A stretch of 55,950 nucleotides of DNA from Microvirga arabica (GCF_016811235.1 NZ_JAFBID010000034.1:1-55950), one strand, 5' to 3'. Positions 1 to 8,705 are shown, counted from the first letter of the stretch. Translations and numbers: made by a program. Notes: a model not told the origin generated them from the sequence alone.

Positions 1-248
1 GCAGCCTGATCTTGTCCGACAGGCTCAACCCGATCACTCTCAGACGCCAGATGTCAGATCAAATACCAACTACTACAAGTGAGCTTAGGTCGGATCAGCA
101 ATGTGCGCTCCACCTCCTGGGCGCACACCCAGTCCTGATGCTTCAGCGCGGACCCTAGCCAATGTTGCGAGAATGACTCAATTGCGGAACTTCAACATCA
201 TGAAACCTGATGTATCATCTGTCAGACATGAGATAAGGTCCTGAGCTA

Positions 249-401
249 ATGCCTCTCAGCACTATCCTGATCGCAATCGTTATCCTCTTCATCGTCGCAA
301 CCGTTCCCGTTTGGCCATACAGTCGCACATGGGGACTCTGGCCCAGTGGAGCAATCGGGCTGATACTTGTGGTATTGATTGGCCTGTTCATTCTGGGGTG
401 A
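249..401 (+). CDS. DUF3309 family small membrane protein
   Basis: A 50-residue protein with ATG start and TGA stop. It consists of two hydrophobic stretches (about residues 4-21 and 36-50) around a short polar loop with WPYSRTWG and a following PSG. This layout and the WPYSR motif match the DUF3309 family, tiny inner-membrane proteins common in Rhizobiales and other proteobacteria with no established function. It stands alone; no operon partner is visible on either side. The family call rests on the motif and size; the function is unknown. Confidence 0.75.
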   Translation: MPLSTILIAIVILFIVATVPVWPYSRTWGLWPSGAIGLILVVLIGLFILG

Positions 402-815
402 TCCGCGAGGCTTCAAGGCGCGCCGGCACGCAATGAGGGTTCCGTCTCGATTTCACATTCCGCTTGCGAATTCGCGCTGACCGGCTGGTGTAGAAGCAAT
501 GACTTAGCATCTCCCGACCCGGTAGATCGGAACTCCTGTCAATACGATCTGTTCTGCTAGCATTCCCTGCTGAAGCTTCGCTTCAAGGCAGAGCTGGACC
601 GGGAGCCACCATCTGATCGTTGGGATGCAGTCGATGTCCTTCATGTGCCCAGATTCGAATCGAACACCGCACCATCCTATCCACGCGGCGGCGGGCGTGT
701 TCCCGGGCAACCCGGCCGAGCTGGATCTTGTTATTTCGACGGGACCCGGGAGCTCCTGCCGGGCTAGGCAGGGTCGTTCGATGCGCCACCCGGCTTGGGC
801 GCAACAGTGATTGCT
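402..815. other. Intergenic stretch without a supported gene
   Basis: Nothing convincing is encoded between the DUF3309 gene and the phospholipase-D-type gene. Short open frames exist on both strands (for example on the minus strand around 504-710), but none has a clear ribosome-binding site or a recognisable product. Confidence 0.5.
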
Positions 816-2390
816 ATGCTCCAGCTCACAGGACGCTGGATCATCCGTCTTCTGGCCGGGATCCTGGTCATTGGATCGCTCGTCGGAGCAGCGGAGCGAC
901 GCTTCCGACGCGTGCGCAGGCAGCTCCTCAACCGGGGCGACGAGTTCCGGCCGGAACGGCCGGTGCGCCCTTCACCGCTTGCCGTAGCCGCACAGGCTGT
1001 CTCAGACGCGCGTGAGGGGCAGAGCGGTCACCGGCTCCTCGCCGATGGTCCTCTGGCGCTCGCCGCTCGTCTGGCGCTAGCGCGGGCAGCGGCCAACACC
1101 CTCGATTTGCAGTACTATGCTTGGCACGACGATCTGGCTGGCCGCCTCCTGGCCCGGGCGGTGCTTCACGCTGCCGAGCGCGGCGTCCGCGTGCGCATCC
1201 TGCTCGATGACCTGCATGCCCGCTCGACCAAACGGCTCGTGCGCCTGCTGGCAGCACACCCGCAGATTACACTGCGGGTCTACAATCCATCAGTGACGCG
1301 CCGCGCCTACTTTCTGAACTGGCTGTTCTCCTTCCGCCGCCTGAACCGGCGCATGCACAACAAGGCTCTGGTTGCCGACGGTGCGGCTGCGATCATTGGC
1401 GGGCGCAACATCGGCGATGTCTACTTCGGCTTGGCGGCCAACATGAACTTCCGCGATCTCGATGTGCTAACCGTCGGGCCAGCGGCGCGGGCGGTGGAGG
1501 CGTTGTTCGAGCGGTTCTGGGACAGTGAGTTCGCCATGCCGTCTGCGGCTTTTGGAGTGAAGGAGCAGGCCAAGGAGGCGGAGGTCAACGCCATTGTCGC
1601 CCGCCTGGACCGCAGCATCCGCGAAGATCTGCGGCGGCTCAGCGGGAAAGGAGAGCCACAACGCGACGCCGGAGAAATGCTTGCCGAACACAGAACGAGT
1701 TTAGATGCACTCCTGTCCGAGCTGATCTGGGCACCAGCCACGGTGCTGAACGATGCGCCGGGGAAAGCTGCGGACGCGGACCGGCTCCAACAGAGGCTCT
1801 GGGACGCTCTCAGCGACATCAGGAACTCGCTCGATATCGAGACTGGCTATTTTATTCCCGATGAAGAGGATCTGGCGCGCTTCCAACGGCTGACGGCACG
1901 CGGAGTGGCGGTCCGGATCGTCACGAACTCCCTTGGCACCAACGACGTCCTGCCGGCCCAGATTGGTTATGCACGCCACCGGAGAGGCCTGCTCTCCGCA
2001 GGGGTCGAGTTGCACGAGTTGCAACCGGACGCCAAGGTGCGCCGCGCCCTGTCCCTTCTTGGAAGCTCCGGCAGCGCGGGACTCCATGCCAAGGTCATGC
2101 TTGCAGACGAGCACCTCGCGGTGATTGGGTCCTACAATCTCGACGCGCGCTCGGCGGATCACAACACGGAGCTGGTCCTGCTGATCGAGAGCGAGGCCTT
2201 CGCCCGGGAGCTTGCGGCGACGATGCGTCGGGTGCGGTCGCCGTCACAGAGCTATCGTATTGAGCTGCGTCAGGGCAGACTGGTATGGATCGACGATGGT
2301 GAGGTGCTGACCCGGGAGCCGGGAGCCACGCTGCCGGCGCGCCTGCTCGCGGGTTGCATGCGCATCCTCCCGGTCGAGTGGCTGCTGTAG
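816..2390 (+). CDS. Phospholipase D / cardiolipin synthase-like protein
   Basis: A protein of about 524 residues with two HKD phosphodiesterase motifs, the hallmark of the PLD superfamily. The first is HNKALVAD followed by IIGGRN (H181, K183, D188). The second is LHAKVMLAD followed by IGSYN (H424, K426, D431). An N-terminal hydrophobic segment (about residues 6-22) suggests membrane anchoring. Two HKD motifs after one short anchor resemble ClsC/YmdC-type enzymes, which transfer phosphatidyl groups to make cardiolipin; a phospholipase role is equally possible. The frame is open from a TTG at 795, but ATG 816 puts the hydrophobic anchor at the N-terminus and is preferred. It is monocistronic and lies outside the proposed island. 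Confidence 0.85.
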   Translation: MLQLTGRWIIRLLAGILVIGSLVGAAERRFRRVRRQLLNRGDEFRPERPVRPSPLAVAAQAVSDAREGQSGHRLLADGPLALAARLALARAAANTLDLQYYAWHDDLAGRLLARAVLHAAERGVRVRILLDDLHARSTKRLVRLLAAHPQITLRVYNPSVTRRAYFLNWLFSFRRLNRRMHNKALVADGAAAIIGGRNIGDVYFGLAANMNFRDLDVLTVGPAARAVEALFERFWDSEFAMPSAAFGVKEQAKEAEVNAIVARLDRSIREDLRRLSGKGEPQRDAGEMLAEHRTSLDALLSELIWAPATVLNDAPGKAADADRLQQRLWDALSDIRNSLDIETGYFIPDEEDLARFQRLTARGVAVRIVTNSLGTNDVLPAQIGYARHRRGLLSAGVELHELQPDAKVRRALSLLGSSGSAGLHAKVMLADEHLAVIGSYNLDARSADHNTELVLLIESEAFARELAATMRRVRSPSQSYRIELRQGRLVWIDDGEVLTREPGATLPARLLAGCMRILPVEWLL

Positions 2391-2489
2391 GCGGTAGCCG
2401 TCCGGCAGGCACAGCGATCTTGCGAGCGGCCGCAGCTGTTTAGGTCCTCTAGCTTGGCTATGCTTTGGCGCCGAACGTCTGAAGCGGGT

Positions 2490-2621
2490 CGATGCTGTTG
2501 AAAAACTCCGCAACTGCCGTTTTTCGCGCGGTCAGCATACAGGATGCTGGGCCTGATCTGGCACGCTGACGCTAGCAATAGATGGATGAAGCAGCCCTCA
2601 GGACTTTTTCCAACAGCATCG
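2490..2621. repeat. MITE-like element with 20-21 bp inverted repeats
   Basis: The 132-bp segment begins CGATGCTGTTGAAAAACTCC and ends with the near-perfect inverted copy (reverse complement CGATGCTGTTGGAAAAAGTC, then C). The interior is about 90 bp and has no coding capacity. Terminal sequences of the GATGCTGTTGAAAAA type are typical of insertion sequences and their non-autonomous derivatives. No transposase with such ends lies in this window. Confidence 0.6.
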
Positions 2622-2839
2622 GTCAATCTCAGGCATTCAGCGCAATCGTAACAAGGTCCGCTCTCTGGTTGATTCCTGATGTTCGTTGATTCTGGCCGTC
2701 AGGTTCGACCTGCGGGAGAGCCGATGGAAGCGTGGAGAAAATAGCTCCCTCAGTCGAGCGTGCTTCCCATACGCTTCCCAAACCGGTTTTCTGGGAAGCA
2801 GAACCAAACCTGATCAACATCTAAGTGCTTGATAAAGCT

Positions 2840-2888
2840 TGGTGAGCGCGCTGGGACTCGAACCCAGGACCCTCTGATTAAAAGTCAG
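2840..2888 (-). repeat. Left attachment repeat: 3' part of tRNA-Lys(TTT)
   Basis: On the minus strand this reads as the anticodon arm (CTGACTTTTAATCAG, anticodon TTT), variable loop, T arm, 3' acceptor strand CGCGCTC, discriminator A and encoded CCA of a tRNA-Lys. Sequence further right (2889 on) does not supply a D arm or a 5' acceptor strand complementary to CGCGCTC, so this is not a working tRNA. The same 49 bases recur at 47506-47554. The tyrosine integrase begins 160 bp away. I interpret it as one att site of an integrated element. Confidence 0.75.
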
Positions 2889-2977
2889 TGATCAACCACT
2901 ATCAACGCCCCACAATTCATCACATTCATAAGGGCTGTGGATCAATCAAATCAAGGGGTTGAGACCAATTGTGAGGT

Positions 2978-3002
2978 GTTGTTAGCATTAGTCCATAACA
3001 AC
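2978..3002. promoter_or_regulatory. Inverted repeat upstream of integrase
   Basis: GTTGTTA and TAACAAC form a perfect 7-bp inverted repeat with an 11-base spacer, about 45 bp before the integrase start and between the attachment repeat and the GTTACCC pair. It could be an operator for an excisionase/AlpA-type regulator or part of the attachment region. No direct evidence decides this. Confidence 0.35.
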
Positions 3003-3020
3003 CGCTGACAGCCTGCCATC

Positions 3021-3040
3021 GTTACCCCTACGTTACCCGG
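3021..3040 (+). repeat. Paired GTTACCC motifs (possible integrase arm sites)
   Basis: Two GTTACCC motifs 11 bp apart lie 8 bp before the integrase start codon. An equivalent pair (13 bp apart) lies at 47417-47437 inside the right attachment repeat. Tyrosine integrases with an N-terminal arm-binding domain use short direct repeats flanking the core site, which these resemble. Confidence 0.4.
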
Positions 3041-3047
3041 ACCTCCG

Positions 3048-4262
3048 ATGCCTGCCTCTCTTACTGCCCGCTCCGTCGAGAATGCTAAACCGGATCCAGC
3101 TCGACGCCTTGAATTGCCTGATGGCGCCCTCCCTGGCTTCTACCTTGTGGTCCAGCCCTCTGGAGCCAAGTCTTGGGCCGTGCGCTACCGCGCGGACGGC
3201 AAGCCGAAGAAGTTCACGCTCGGCCCCTACCCCCGCCTATCGCTAGGCGATGCCCGTGACCAGGCCCGCGCCGCCCTGCGGCTTGCCTCGGAAGGCCGGG
3301 ATCCCTCCGCCCTACGTATTGCTGCCGAGCGGGAGGTAGACGCAGCCAACAAGCTGCGGTTCGGAGCAGTCGTGACCGAGTTCATTGAGCGCTACGCCAA
3401 GCCGCGCAATCGCACCTGGCCTGAGACTGAGCGCCTCCTGACCAAAACCGATCTTGCGCCCTGGCAGGATCGGGATATCCGCAGCATCACCCGGCAGGAG
3501 ATCCTTACCCTCCTTGACCGCATGGTGGAGCGAGGCGCACCCATTCAGGCCAACAGGCTGGTTGCCGCCCTACGACGGTTCTTCGGCTGGGCGATTGAGC
3601 GCGGTCTGCTGGAGGCCTCCCCCATGGCCTCGCTAAAGCCACCCTCGATCGAGGCTCACCGGGACCGGGTGCTCTCGGACGAGGAGTTGCGGGCCATCTG
3701 GTTGGCTGCGGACGAGATCGGATATCCGTTTGGCCGGGCCGTTCAGTTGATGATCCTGACCGGCCAGCGCCGCTCCGAAGTGCTCGAGACGCAATGGCCC
3801 GAGTTCGATCTGAACCGGGCCTGCTGGACCATTCCGCGCGAGCGCTCGAAGAATGGCGGCGCTCACATCGTGCCATTGTCCCCGGCGGCGGTGAGGCTAA
3901 TTGGCTCGCTGCCCCGCCTGGGTTCTCCCCAAGGGCTACTCTTTACGACAACCGGCGAAACGCCGTTTTCAGGGGTTTCGAAAGCAGTCCATCGGCTCAC
4001 GGCGCGAGCGCCCAAACACATGCCCTCAGGACAGCCCCTTGAGCCGTGGCGCCTCCATGACCTCCGAAGGACGTTTGCTACTGGATGTGCGCGGCTTGGC
4101 GTTCCCCTGCACGTGGTAGAAAAATCTCTCAATCACACTTCCGGCACTTTCAGCGGCATCGTCGCGGTATACCAACGTCACGACTTCCTCGATGAAAGAC
4201 GCAAAGCGGCTGAGGCTTGGGCTACTCACGTGCTCGAACTGATTCGAAGTTCAGGCGTATAA
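3048..4262 (+). CDS. int: Tyrosine-type site-specific integrase
   Basis: A 404-residue integrase of the P4/prophage type. The N-terminal 85 or so residues form the arm-binding domain (DUF4102 type, with LPDG, GAKSW and LGPYP elements). A SAM-like core-binding domain follows (about 105-190), then the catalytic domain. Catalytic residues are visible: R241 in TGQRRSE, H337 and R340 in LHDLRRTF, and nucleophile Y375 in AVYQRH. It would excise and integrate the island at the tRNA-Lys 3' end; the attachment repeat lies 160 bp upstream. ATG 3048 fits the family start. The gene looks intact, so the enzyme could still be active. Its GC content matches the host better than the four genes that follow. 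Confidence 0.95.
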   Translation: MPASLTARSVENAKPDPARRLELPDGALPGFYLVVQPSGAKSWAVRYRADGKPKKFTLGPYPRLSLGDARDQARAALRLASEGRDPSALRIAAEREVDAANKLRFGAVVTEFIERYAKPRNRTWPETERLLTKTDLAPWQDRDIRSITRQEILTLLDRMVERGAPIQANRLVAALRRFFGWAIERGLLEASPMASLKPPSIEAHRDRVLSDEELRAIWLAADEIGYPFGRAVQLMILTGQRRSEVLETQWPEFDLNRACWTIPRERSKNGGAHIVPLSPAAVRLIGSLPRLGSPQGLLFTTTGETPFSGVSKAVHRLTARAPKHMPSGQPLEPWRLHDLRRTFATGCARLGVPLHVVEKSLNHTSGTFSGIVAVYQRHDFLDERRKAAEAWATHVLELIRSSGV

Positions 4263-4468
4263 ATTCAGACAACGACTACTTCAGCTCACATCACTAAAAT
4301 TGCTGCGGATTACATATCTCGGTGGAACTTATTTTCGGCATCAGCATTGCTTGGGAGAAAAAGATATCCGGCGCCGTAATTCGAGCCAGTCGAACGGCGC
4401 CGACAAACACACTGGCATTTGCGAAGTAGATAAAATTCCGATGGGACCATGCTGAGCGCAAGCGAGGC

Positions 4469-5158
4469 ATGCATCTTAACATGTCTTATCGGAGCTATTC
4501 GCTCATGAAAACGAAGCTTCTATCTCCGGTTTTTCACGAGGTCAGCCTCGCAATTCAACGTGAGCTCTTTCTTGTCACGGAGAATGAGATTCACGCTTTG
4601 GAGTCAAGCATCTTGCAGATGGACTCCACCTACTCCCTAGGGCGAAAACTGAAGGACACTGAACGAGCTGATCGGCTTATCAGCCGAGTAATCGCGCGTC
4701 ATGGACAACAGCTTTTGATCGAGATCCAGCGGCTATCCGGAAGAACCGCTATCATAGACCGAGCATTGAGCGATACACATCTGGCAAAGAAAAGTGATAT
4801 CGCTACTTGCAGTGCTTGCCTTATAGGCGGCGACGTTCGTATCGCACTCTTACTGCGGTACCTGGAACTCATCGTCCATGGGGCTGAGCTGTACGCAGAG
4901 CAAGGCATCGCGTCTTTGCTCGATTCGGTTAAGGTAGTGAACAGCTCCAGAAAAAGCCTCGAGCGCGTCTTCCTCTGGGAGCCAACATTAGAAATCTTTT
5001 TACAGCATGGAAAAGACGTCGGCTTCTCTGAACATGGCCCGCTGATGCGCATCCTGGCCGCTTTTCACCGCGCGTATGGCTTAGAGCCTCCCAACCCCAG
5101 CGCGGTAAAGCAGCTCGTGCGGGACTTCAAGAAGGCGCGTGTTGCGCAATCAGATTAA
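4469..5158 (+). CDS. Hypothetical protein
   Basis: I do not recognise this 229-residue protein. It has no signal peptide or membrane segment and looks alpha-helical throughout, with many Leu, Arg and Glu residues. Starts at 4469, 4481 or 4505 are possible; the last begins MKTKLLSP, with a GGAG about 10 bases upstream. It lies between integrase and the AlpA-like gene, in lower-GC DNA than the cargo. Accessory genes in this position of integrative elements often belong to the element rather than to the cargo. It could be an element-specific regulatory or exclusion protein, but nothing in the sequence shows this. Confidence 0.55.
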   Translation: MHLNMSYRSYSLMKTKLLSPVFHEVSLAIQRELFLVTENEIHALESSILQMDSTYSLGRKLKDTERADRLISRVIARHGQQLLIEIQRLSGRTAIIDRALSDTHLAKKSDIATCSACLIGGDVRIALLLRYLELIVHGAELYAEQGIASLLDSVKVVNSSRKSLERVFLWEPTLEIFLQHGKDVGFSEHGPLMRILAAFHRAYGLEPPNPSAVKQLVRDFKKARVAQSD

Positions 5159-5278
5159 ATGCCACTTTCAACATCACTGGTGCTGTCGCGATCAAAATAG
5201 GCTTCAGCACTACACTAATAAAACGCGTTGAATTCAAGTAGCAAATGATCGCCTTTGAAGCGAACAAGGAGTGGTCAC

Positions 5279-5494
5279 ATGCATAGCACGGAAATTTACC
5301 TGAATGGCCGCAAAGTCAGGCAGCGATATGGTATCAGCACTATGACCCTATACCGATGGCAGGAGGACGAGAAGCTTGCCTTCCCAAAGCCAATTGTCAT
5401 CAACGGACGCAAGTTGTGGGCCGAAAGTGCGTTGCAGATCTGGGAGCGGGCCCGAGCTGCAAGCTCGCGGGCGCCTGTGTCAGTAACAGTCTAA
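5279..5494 (+). CDS. AlpA-like helix-turn-helix regulator / excisionase
   Basis: A 71-residue protein with a single winged helix-turn-helix: KVRQRYGISTMTLYRWQ (about residues 11-27), then FPKPIVINGRKLW, the wing typical of AlpA/Xis-type regulators. An AAGGAG precedes ATG 5279 at good spacing; the frame is open further upstream but lacks such a site. AlpA proteins control integrase expression or act as excision factors, and the position two genes after int supports that. Target sites are unknown; the inverted repeat at 2978-3002 is one candidate. Confidence 0.8.
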   Translation: MHSTEIYLNGRKVRQRYGISTMTLYRWQEDEKLAFPKPIVINGRKLWAESALQIWERARAASSRAPVSVTV

Positions 5495-5830
5495 GCTGGA
5501 TGGAAATATGCTGCGCTCCGCTGGTGGTAGACGACAGTCACATCCGGAGAGTGGTAAGGGATTGCCACCTCTTCCCGGACCGCAACTCTCGGCTCGGTGC
5601 CACGATATTGGAACAAGGTGCCTCGACAACCTACCAGTCGAGCAACCACGAAGCCGCCGCGTGAGGATGTAGAAGCGCACCTTTGCGCATCTACGCATCT
5701 CCTGCCCAACTGACTTATGGGCGCAATTTCTAACTGCTGAAAGCCAGCCCCCCTGCAATCTATTCGCTGTTGATCTTCGCCCTCCCGCTGAAGACGACCG
5801 CGTTCCAAAGACTCAAGACTGAGAAATCAC
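5495..5830. other. Non-coding gap before RepA-like gene
   Basis: About 335 bp with no supported gene. The open frame overlapping it on the plus strand (to 5664) shares bases with the AlpA-like gene in another frame and has no similarity I recognise. The region may hold the promoter of the helicase gene. Confidence 0.4.
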
Positions 5831-7117
5831 ATGCGTTTAAGAGCTCTTGCAGCCGCTCGTTTGAGCGAGCGCGCACGATTTGCTTTGTCTCAAGGAGCAA
5901 CACTCCGAGAGGCTGAAGCCGAACTCACCAACCCAGACTCCCCTTCCCGCAACGCAATCGTTGCAAGAATGATCTACCCTGGGCTCACGATTTTCTACGG
6001 CGTCAGCGGTGTCGGAAAGACTTTTATCATCCTTGGGACCGCTACCCACATCGCCTTCGGCCACCCTATTGGAGAGATCCCAGTCAGACGTGGCCAGGTG
6101 ATCTATATCGCCGCGGAGGATGAATGGGGTGTTCGAATGAGGGCGGTCGCAGCCGCTCGTGCTCTCGGTGTGAACTTCGATGAGGCACCATTCGTCATTA
6201 TCCCGCCTCCCTGCTTAGTGCAGGATCCTGGCTTCGCGGATGCCATTATCGAGATATCCGAAGGTTTTACTGCTCAGAGCGGGGAACCAACGGTGCTCGT
6301 TGTCGTGGACACCATCGGGGGCGCTTACGGCGCCGCATCGGCCAACGACGATGCCACCCTATCGGGAGTGGCCTCATCCTTGCTGCGGATCGCCCGAATC
6401 CTGAACTGCAGTACGATCGCGGTCCATCACGTCGGCAAGGACCCGAGCAGAGGTATGCTGGGCTCTATCGTGCTGCGCAACCGTGCAGATACCGTAATCA
6501 AGCTCGAACGCGGTCCCGATCGGTTGACCGTACGAGGCACGATCGACAAGCAGCGAAACGGCCCTGAAGGAGCCAAGCTTACGTTCCGACTTCAGCCCTG
6601 TCAGATCGATGAGAACTCGAGTCTCAGCAGCCTTGTCCTGACAGACCTCGAGATTGCGGCGTCCGACATGCCGCTCCAGCAGGCGCAGCCACTCGGGCTG
6701 CGCCCCCTGCCACCCGACCCGTGGACAGTTCTCAAAGTGCTGGTCGGCCTCACTGAAACCATCACCTCGACCACTGTATCCGAATGGCGCAAACAGACCG
6801 TTGATCATTGGGACGGGCGCAGCCCTTCGGCTATACGCACGGCTTGGTCAAACGCAATCAAGATCCTCAAGCAGCGAGGACTGATCGTAACTGACGGGGA
6901 CATTGTCAGCGTCAGCGATCTGTCAGTGGCGCGTCAGCTGCTTGCAAGCGTTCACAGTTCTGGGCATGCAGCAAAGAGCAGCGGGGCGCAAATTACAGCG
7001 AGTTCCAACCCTCCGGAGCAGGTCAACAATCCAGGTAATCTAACTCAGCATTTGGATACAAACGCCCCAAAGCTACGGTCTTCGAATCCAAACCGATCCG
7101 AAGGAGGAGAGTCTTGA
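5831..7117 (+). CDS. RepA-like AAA (RecA-fold) hexameric helicase
   Basis: A 428-residue P-loop ATPase of the RepA/KaiC-type (AAA_25). Walker A is GVSGVGKT (residues 57-64). Walker B ends in VLVVVD (D160). A sensor-like segment AVHHVGKD follows at about 197-204, with further strands resembling plasmid RSF1010 RepA. The C-terminal third (about 300-380) looks like a winged-helix region, followed by a low-complexity Ser/Asn tail. Such proteins unwind DNA at plasmid or integrative-element origins. Its stop overlaps the next start (TTGA), so the two are translationally coupled. The location after int/alpA suggests autonomous replication of the excised element. GC content is below that of the cargo. 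Confidence 0.8.
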   Translation: MRLRALAAARLSERARFALSQGATLREAEAELTNPDSPSRNAIVARMIYPGLTIFYGVSGVGKTFIILGTATHIAFGHPIGEIPVRRGQVIYIAAEDEWGVRMRAVAAARALGVNFDEAPFVIIPPPCLVQDPGFADAIIEISEGFTAQSGEPTVLVVVDTIGGAYGAASANDDATLSGVASSLLRIARILNCSTIAVHHVGKDPSRGMLGSIVLRNRADTVIKLERGPDRLTVRGTIDKQRNGPEGAKLTFRLQPCQIDENSSLSSLVLTDLEIAASDMPLQQAQPLGLRPLPPDPWTVLKVLVGLTETITSTTVSEWRKQTVDHWDGRSPSAIRTAWSNAIKILKQRGLIVTDGDIVSVSDLSVARQLLASVHSSGHAAKSSGAQITASSNPPEQVNNPGNLTQHLDTNAPKLRSSNPNRSEGGES

Positions 7118-7464
7118 AGAGCTCGAAAGTTGAACTGTTTCTGCTCCGCGAACGAGTGGCAGCAAACGGCGCGACCTACTTCATCGGCTGGCTGGGTTCC
7201 GCCAAAGTGGTCGTTTTGAAGGACGAGTACGCTCAACCAGACCAATGGTCAGTGGCCCACTGGAGGGTTCTCCTAGAGCCAAATGACAGAGCCACTTCCC
7301 CGAGCTCGAACCAGGCTGCGATTAAGAAAGCTGGTGCCGCGACCGCTCCGAAGCGGCCGCAACGGCGGAAGTCACGAACTCAGTCGGCCGAGGCTCGCGC
7401 GCAAAAATGGCTTGAGGAAAATGGCATCGCCGATCGCGAGCCAAATGACGAGATCCCATTCTGA
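7114..7464 (+). CDS. Small protein with SSB-like acidic C-terminal tip
   Basis: A 116-residue protein starting at TTG and overlapping the helicase stop codon. The first 55 residues look like a small beta-rich fold (ANGATYFIGWLG, AKVVVLKDE). A basic linker follows (KRPQRRKSR). The last residues are PNDEIPF, closely resembling the DDDIPF tip by which bacterial SSB recruits partner proteins. I infer a single-stranded-DNA-binding or replication accessory protein working with the coupled helicase. No named family was recognised; the SSB-tail reading rests on motif similarity alone. Confidence 0.55.
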   Translation: MKSSKVELFLLRERVAANGATYFIGWLGSAKVVVLKDEYAQPDQWSVAHWRVLLEPNDRATSPSSNQAAIKKAGAATAPKRPQRRKSRTQSAEARAQKWLEENGIADREPNDEIPF

Positions 7465-7615
7465 ACCTAGACGCATGAGTGCCCATTAGTACGCTCAACA
7501 GAATGCGTACCTGATTGAACCACAACTACGCACGATTCTAGCCCAGCAACCGCGGGATTCATTTGTGACCGGGGCAAACTACGACTCAACCCAGCCGACG
7601 ATGTTAGGAGATCAC

Positions 7616-8059
7616 ATGACGACAAAAAGTGCGAGACTGCATACTAAGCAGCAGCTTTTTAAGACGTTCACTATCAAGAGAGATATGCTCACTTGGCTAA
7701 TTGATAAAAGGGTCATTACGCCCGAAGCGGACGGCTGCTTCGACGTAATTAAGGCTGCGTCACAAGTTTTTGCTTTCTGTTACGAAGCAATCTCGGTACG
7801 TGCATCCGCTGACATGCAGGTAAAGAAGTCAGACGCCTTAACTAAGGAGCTTAGTGCAGAGGCGGCTGAGACGAAACGTCGACTGCTCGAGATCTTAGGC
7901 GAGATCGAAGCGGTTAAGCAGCAGACGGATCAACTTGAGCGTGATCTCGAGGGAGACAAGGCTCTCCTTAAGCAATTCCGAGAAATAGTGAGGCTCCAGC
8001 CCAAGCCTTCCCGCAAGGACTTACTTAAGCTAGTGCACTCAGCGGAAGGTCCCGAATGA
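7616..8059 (+). CDS. Small terminase (Nu1)-like DNA-binding protein, putative
   Basis: A 147-residue protein. ATG 7616 follows AGGAG at ideal spacing, so it is preferred over the longer frame from 7565. The N-terminal part (FTIKRDMLTWLIDKRVITP, then a CFDVIKAASQ strand-helix) resembles the winged helix of phage small terminase Nu1 proteins. Residues about 65-130 form a strong coiled coil (KELSAEAAETKRRLLEILG and so on). Small terminases recognise packaging sites, and phage satellites carry such proteins to redirect packaging. Here it is the last gene of the low-GC block. The Nu1 resemblance is by pattern only; a generic DNA-binding coiled-coil protein is the alternative. Confidence 0.45.
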   Translation: MTTKSARLHTKQQLFKTFTIKRDMLTWLIDKRVITPEADGCFDVIKAASQVFAFCYEAISVRASADMQVKKSDALTKELSAEAAETKRRLLEILGEIEAVKQQTDQLERDLEGDKALLKQFREIVRLQPKPSRKDLLKLVHSAEGPE

Positions 8060-8160
8060 TCGCCACCGTGCACCGGCCCTTGTCGGCAGGAAAGTGGGTG
8101 CTGATCAAAGGGTATGGTGAGTCTTTCTCAGGAGTATCATTGAGCCAGCACAATCCACTC

Positions 8161-8270
8161 TGTCAGCGTCAGCGGCGTGTGAGCGTGCCGTCAGCGTCGA
8201 ATAATATCTAACAGAGGGTGCGTGTCAGCAAAATGCGTTAGCGCCCCCCTCTCTATAGGGGCGCTTACGC
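8161..8270. repeat. GTCAGCG repeats, AT-rich tract and hairpin
   Basis: GTCAGC-type repeats occur at 8162, 8168 and 8189 and in degenerate form at 8224. An AT-rich tract (AATAATATC) lies between them. A 13-bp inverted repeat with one mismatch follows (8235-8247 with 8258-8270; core AGCGCCCC/GGGGCGCT). Direct repeats next to AT-rich DNA and a hairpin, downstream of a RepA-like helicase, suggest a replication origin; a terminator without a T-tract is the alternative. Confidence 0.3.
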
Positions 8271-8289
8271 TGCTTACACCCTGAGCCTT

Positions 8290-8400
8290 ATGGCGTCGTA
8301 AGATGAGGTGTAAGAGGCCTCCCTCAGAATTGAGCGTGTTAGTGCGCTCAGTAGGCGCGTGACAAGGACAGCGTCCCTTGGCAGGGGCGCGTTGTCACGA
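8290..8400 (-). pseudogene. Decayed fragment of a serine resolvase gene
   Basis: Minus-strand translation gives PRDAVLVTRLLSALTRS, which aligns with PGDTVLVTRLDRLARSTRD of the intact resolvase just to the right. The DNA also matches (for example GGCGCGTGACAAGGACAG here against GGCGCGTGACCAGGACAG there). Nothing before or after this piece aligns. It is a relic of a second, related recombinase and marks repeated recombination at this spot. Confidence 0.45.
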
Positions 8401-8705
8401 CGCCGGGCCCGCAACAGCTCCGCGGTTGTCCCCGAGTATATGACTGGAAATGTTTGGTCTTTCTGGCTGGGAAGGCACACGCCAGAGCACAGAAGACGTG
8501 GGTGCCCTGCACTCAGACCGCAAATGTGCGGGCGAGAGGGGACAGAGTGGGGACGGGTTGCACGTCGGAGCCGTTCTTGATCCAACACGGCAACGCGGTG
8601 CGCACATTGCTCCGGCAGCGCGGTATACGCCTGTGGCATGTTTAGATGCTTTGCCTTAGCGCCCTCTATACGCGCCGTTCACCTGGCGCGTGAGAGCGGG
8701 CATAG

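Noticed and set aside
504..710. 68-residue minus-strand frame
   Set aside because: No ribosome-binding site and no recognisable motif; overlaps other equally open frames.
2840..2912. Complete tRNA-Lys gene at the left repeat
   Set aside because: The anticodon and T arms and CCA are perfect, but there is no D arm and no 5' acceptor strand complementary to CGCGCTC.
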